Shown here: positions 51,332 to 54,030 of the stretch, one piece after another
How the letters are laid out: each line of letters opens with the position of its first letter
Numbering within the stretch: position 1 is the first letter of the stretch
From: Saprospiraceae bacterium UBA7328
Lineage (GTDB): Bacteria > Bacteroidota > Bacteroidia > Chitinophagales > Saprospiraceae
Assembly: GCA_002471345.1 (NCBI GenBank)
Contig: DKPS01000012.1
Coordinates: 1 to 54,030 of the forward strand
DNA length: 54,030 nucleotides
Reading direction: 5' to 3'
Position numbers and translations under genes: made by a program
The notes under the pieces: generated by a model
The model's database searches: none
The model's input: only the letters and a program-made list of their open reading frames with translations
Told to the model about the DNA's origin: nothing

Positions 51332-52639
51332 TTACTTGTCCATAGCTCTATCTATCAGGGTTTGAGGGAGTTCTTTTTTTACCTTTACACCCAATTTTTT
51401 CAATTTTTCAGCTCGTGTAATTAAATCTCCTCGACCAGTATGTAATTTTTTCATTGAATCCTGATAATGATCTTTAGTTTGGTCAATCTTTTTGCCCAAT
51501 TGAATAAGGTCATCAATAAGTCCTGCAAATTTATCATACATTTTACCAGCCTCATCCGCTATTTCAATAGCATGAAGTTGTTGCTTTTCATTTTTCCAAA
51601 GGGTATCTATTGTTTTGAGTGTAGCAAGTAATGTAGCAGGAGTGACCACTACAATGTTTTTATCGAAAGCATATGAATACAAATTTGGGTTATTTCTTAG
51701 TGCTGCTGAAAATGCTGTATCCATAGGAAGAAACATCAAAACAAAATCAGGGCTTTCCATTTTATAGATGTCATAATAATTTTTAGCTGCTAATTGATCA
51801 ATATGATTTTTGATAGAAATACCATGAGCTTTGAGCATGTTTACCTGATCATCCGCATTTACTGCATTTATTAGCTTTTCATATGCTGTAATTGATGCTT
51901 TAGAATCTATTATTATTTTCTTGTTTTGTGGAAGATGAATAATGACATCAGGTCTTTGTCTACTTCCTTCTTCATTTATAAATGAAGATTGAATAAAATA
52001 TTCTCTGCCCTTTTCTAATCCTGATTTTTCAAGAATAGATTCTAGAATCAATTCACCCCAGTTTCCTTGGGTCTTGCTGTCTCCTTTAAGAGCACGGGTA
52101 AGGTTTGTAGTTTCATTTGTAATACGTTCATTGAGTTCTTTAAGAGATATTATCTCTGTCTTCAGGGAAGAATGCCTAGCAATAGACTCTTTTATATTGT
52201 TTTCTACTTTTTCTTCGAAAGATTTAATTTTTTCTTTCAAAGGATTTAGAGTTGTTTCCAAGCTCCTTTTTTGTTCTCTATCAAACTTCTCAGCTTTTGA
52301 ATCGAGGATTTTATTTGCTAATGCTTCAAATTTCTGTTGCATACCGTGACCATCATTTATGATCTCATGATATTTCTCTTGAAGGTTTAAGAGATCTCTT
52401 TCTTTTGATGAAATTTGAATCCTTAATTCGGAAATTTCACTATTGGCATTTTTGAGTAAAGCTTTTTCTTGATCTAACTCTTGATTCAAAATTACTTTTT
52501 GGTCATCAAGAGTTTTTACGATTTGATCATAAAGCGTTGCTTTGCCTTGCCATATAATATAGGCTATCGCGACAACAAGAAACATACATATTAGGCAGAT
52601 CCCAATCATTGTAACAACAGAGATACTTTCAATTATCAT
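51332..52639 (-). CDS. rmuC: RmuC-family DNA recombination protein
   Basis: A 435-residue protein with an N-terminal membrane anchor (SVVTMIGICLICMFLVVAIAYIIWQ), a long coiled coil (about 45-185) and the RmuC nuclease-like core (about 195-405: GNWGELILESILEKSGLEKGREYF; RPDVIIHLPQNKKIIIDSKAS; FVLMFLPMDTAFSAAL; VVVTPATLLATLKTID). RmuC restricts recombination between inverted repeats; its PD-(D/E)XK-like motif is visible as DVIIHLPQNKKIIIDSKA. It is convergent with the carboxyltransferase gene. Confidence 0.93.
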   Translation of the reverse strand: MIIESISVVTMIGICLICMFLVVAIAYIIWQGKATLYDQIVKTLDDQKVILNQELDQEKALLKNANSEISELRIQISSKERDLLNLQEKYHEIINDGHGMQQKFEALANKILDSKAEKFDREQKRSLETTLNPLKEKIKSFEEKVENNIKESIARHSSLKTEIISLKELNERITNETTNLTRALKGDSKTQGNWGELILESILEKSGLEKGREYFIQSSFINEEGSRQRPDVIIHLPQNKKIIIDSKASITAYEKLINAVNADDQVNMLKAHGISIKNHIDQLAAKNYYDIYKMESPDFVLMFLPMDTAFSAALRNNPNLYSYAFDKNIVVVTPATLLATLKTIDTLWKNEKQQLHAIEIADEAGKMYDKFAGLIDDLIQLGKKIDQTKDHYQDSMKKLHTGRGDLITRAEKLKKLGVKVKKELPQTLIDRAMDK

Positions 52640-52722
52640 ATTAAGAATTTACATAATATGAAATTAGGAAAAGTGTATGTTACTTGCCCAAGTATTTAAA
52701 AATTGAAAATAGGAAGAGTTGA

Positions 52723-53100
52723 TTAACCCCCTGTTTCGATCTTTAGTTTGGTTATTTGTGCTTCCCAAAGAGATCTTTGTTCTTCTTCTTCACCTTCGTC
52801 ACAGAAATCGGTGACTTCTACAATGGTTTCATTGGTGACTCCAGATTTATACAGTCTGAATTCCATATATTCTCCAGGGTCATTGTCTGTAAATATATAT
52901 CTTACTCTTTCTTCTTCGAGATCGTCTACCAATTCTGCTTCTTCTTCTGATCCTTGCCAATCAAATACGTATATGTCATTAGTGACATCTACATCATCAC
53001 AAAACCATCTGACTAAGCATTCATTGGATGTGATGAATTTATAAAGAATAGCAGGTGAAGCACGAAAGATAAATTCCATATCGACTTTCACTCTCTTCAT
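52723..53100 (-). CDS. START-like domain protein
   Basis: A 125-residue SRPBCC/START-like protein of a type common in Bacteroidota, usually found as a conserved housekeeping gene. It begins KVDMEFIFRASPAILYKFITSNECLVRWFCDDVD and has the strands YVFDWQGSEEEAELVD and EYMEFRLYKSG, ending with an amphipathic helix (SLWEAQITKLKIETG). It is acidic and has no signal peptide. It probably binds a small hydrophobic ligand or a protein partner; the ligand is unknown. It lies between rmuC and the divergent rpoD gene. Confidence 0.8.
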   Translation of the reverse strand: MKRVKVDMEFIFRASPAILYKFITSNECLVRWFCDDVDVTNDIYVFDWQGSEEEAELVDDLEEERVRYIFTDNDPGEYMEFRLYKSGVTNETIVEVTDFCDEGEEEEQRSLWEAQITKLKIETGG

Positions 53101-53264
53101 GATGTTTATTTAAGGTTTTTAGAAGATTATTTCGATCTCCTATAATTTTCATTAACTAAGTGCGGCAATAAAAGGGAAAAAAATGAATAATCAAAATTCA
53201 TATAGAAAATATCATTTATTTATTTGCTCAATAGTGAAAAGTTCTAATATTAAATATTTGGCAC

Positions 53265-53280
53265 TTGAAGTATACTTCAA
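53265..53280. promoter_or_regulatory. Perfect 16-bp palindrome in the rpoD upstream region
   Basis: TTGAAGTATACTTCAA is a perfect palindrome 54 bp upstream of the rpoD start. Its first TTG lies 20 bp before CATATTTG (53288-53295), so it overlaps the putative -33 element. It is flanked by inverted GGCAC (53260-53264) and GTGCC (53296-53300). Confidence 0.5.
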
Positions 53281-53295
53281 AATGTTCCATATTTG
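53265..53295 (+). promoter_or_regulatory. Putative rpoD promoter (TTG-N20-CATATTTG)
   Basis: TTG at 53265-53267 and CATATTTG at 53288-53295 approximate the Bacteroidota -33/-7 layout with one mismatch in the -7 box, giving a leader of about 30 bases before the rpoD ATG. Confidence 0.4.
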
Positions 53296-53333
53296 GTGCC
53301 GCATTTAGTACTTACATAAACAGATTGAAATAA

Positions 53334-54030
53334 ATGAGGCAGCTTAAGATTACTAAATCAATAACGAACCGAGAAAGCCAATCTTTAGAAAAATACTTAC
53401 AAGAAATAGGAAAAGTCGATTTGCTTACTCCAGAAGAGGAAGTAGATTTAGCTAGAAGAATCAAAGAAGGTGATCAAATAGCATTAGAAAAACTGACAAA
53501 AGCAAACTTAAGATTTGTGGTTTCTGTTGCGAAACAATACCAAAATCAGGGACTTTCATTAAGTGATTTGATTAATGAAGGAAACCTTGGCCTTATAAAG
53601 GCTGCTAAAAGATTTGATGAAACGAGAGGATTCAAATTCATTTCATATGCAGTATGGTGGATTAGACAGTCTATTCTCCAAGCTCTAGCTGAACAATCTC
53701 GAATAGTAAGGCTTCCGCTCAATAAAGTAGGTAGCTTAAATAAAATTAATAGAGCATTTTCTGAATTAGAACAAGAGTACGAAAGAGAACCTTCTGCCGA
53801 AGAACTTGCAGATCTCTTGGATATTAGTTCTGATGAAGTGGAAACTACTCTTGGTGTTGCTGCTAGACATGTATCAATGGATGCGCCATTTGTAGATGGT
53901 GAGGACAATTCCTTGTTAGATGTTCTTGAGAACAACAAAATACCTGGAACAGATACACAATTGGAATATGTAGAGTCATTGAGAGGTGAAATTGAAAGAT
54001 CTCTTGGTACGCTTACTGAACGTCAATGTG
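53334..54030 (+). CDS. rpoD: Primary sigma factor RpoD, cut by the right window edge
   Basis: The first 232 residues of the Bacteroidota-type primary sigma factor (complete ones are about 287 residues). The start [27 protein letters not shown] is the conserved N-terminus of this group. Region 1.2 is [16 protein letters not shown], region 2 includes [51 protein letters not shown], and region 3 is about 110-190 ([32 protein letters not shown]). Region 4, needed for -33 recognition, begins at the window end (LGTLTERQC). The gene runs off the window in frame, so no stop is seen. Confidence 0.95.
   Translation, partial: MRQLKITKSITNRESQSLEKYLQEIGKVDLLTPEEEVDLARRIKEGDQIALEKLTKANLRFVVSVAKQYQNQGLSLSDLINEGNLGLIKAAKRFDETRGFKFISYAVWWIRQSILQALAEQSRIVRLPLNKVGSLNKINRAFSELEQEYEREPSAEELADLLDISSDEVETTLGVAARHVSMDAPFVDGEDNSLLDVLENNKIPGTDTQLEYVESLRGEIERSLGTLTERQC

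Noticed and set aside
53546..53938. A 130-residue minus-strand reading frame at the right edge
   Set aside because: It is antisense to clear rpoD coding sequence on the plus strand, which has no stop before the window end.

Overview
The window comes from a Bacteroidota genome, low in GC and probably marine Cytophagia/Saprospiria-like; the class is a guess. The phylum call rests on the SusC/SusD pair with an ECF sigma/FecR regulator, an Oar-type TonB-dependent receptor, HYR-repeat and dockerin-like surface proteins, LytTR signalling, a START-like protein typical of the phylum, the short Bacteroidota-type RpoD, and several -7 boxes of the form TAnnTTTG. I see no tRNA, rRNA, CRISPR array, transposase or phage gene.

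Layout. 1-4.2 kb: the tail of a dockerin-like surface protein, a GNAT acetyltransferase, two small unknown proteins and a LytS/LytTR two-component pair. 4.3-9.6 kb (minus strand): D-galactonate dehydratase, a second GNAT, a molybdopterin oxidoreductase and a secreted protein with a very basic tail. 9.9-16 kb: a large HYR-repeat protein whose 474-bp repeat array breaks off mid-unit and runs into the back half of a sensor kinase. Two response regulators follow, one fused to a class III nucleotide cyclase. 16-30.6 kb: a polysaccharide-utilisation-type locus with ECF sigma, FecR, SusC, SusD, PIG-L deacetylase, FucP-like transporter, ROK kinase and PcRGLX/YetA-like lyase, then two exported metallo-beta-lactamase-fold proteins. 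30.7-34.3 kb: MsrA, a frameshifted lipocalin-like gene, a trypsin-fold protein without its serine, and an N-acyl-D-amino-acid deacylase.

34.4-43.2 kb is the most interesting part. It encodes a GPAT-HAD-LPAAT fusion, a wax ester synthase/diacylglycerol acyltransferase fused to an SCP2 domain, a lipase-like hydrolase, two phasin-like proteins (one with a basic linker and a helix-hairpin-helix domain), a SARP/BTAD-type regulator and an unknown partner. Together these look like a neutral-lipid (triacylglycerol/wax ester) synthesis and granule-packaging locus. Both phasin-like genes have the same TGTAACT-N4-TGTAACT direct repeat ending 9 bp upstream of a -7-like box. That is the operator geometry known for SARP regulators, so the neighbouring regulator probably switches on the granule proteins.

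43.3-54 kb: an Oar-like TonB receptor, a CoA-ester module (4-hydroxybutyryl-CoA dehydratase-like flavoprotein, MFS transporter, acyl-CoA carboxylase carboxyltransferase subunit), RmuC, a START-like protein, and the primary sigma factor gene rpoD, which runs off the right edge.
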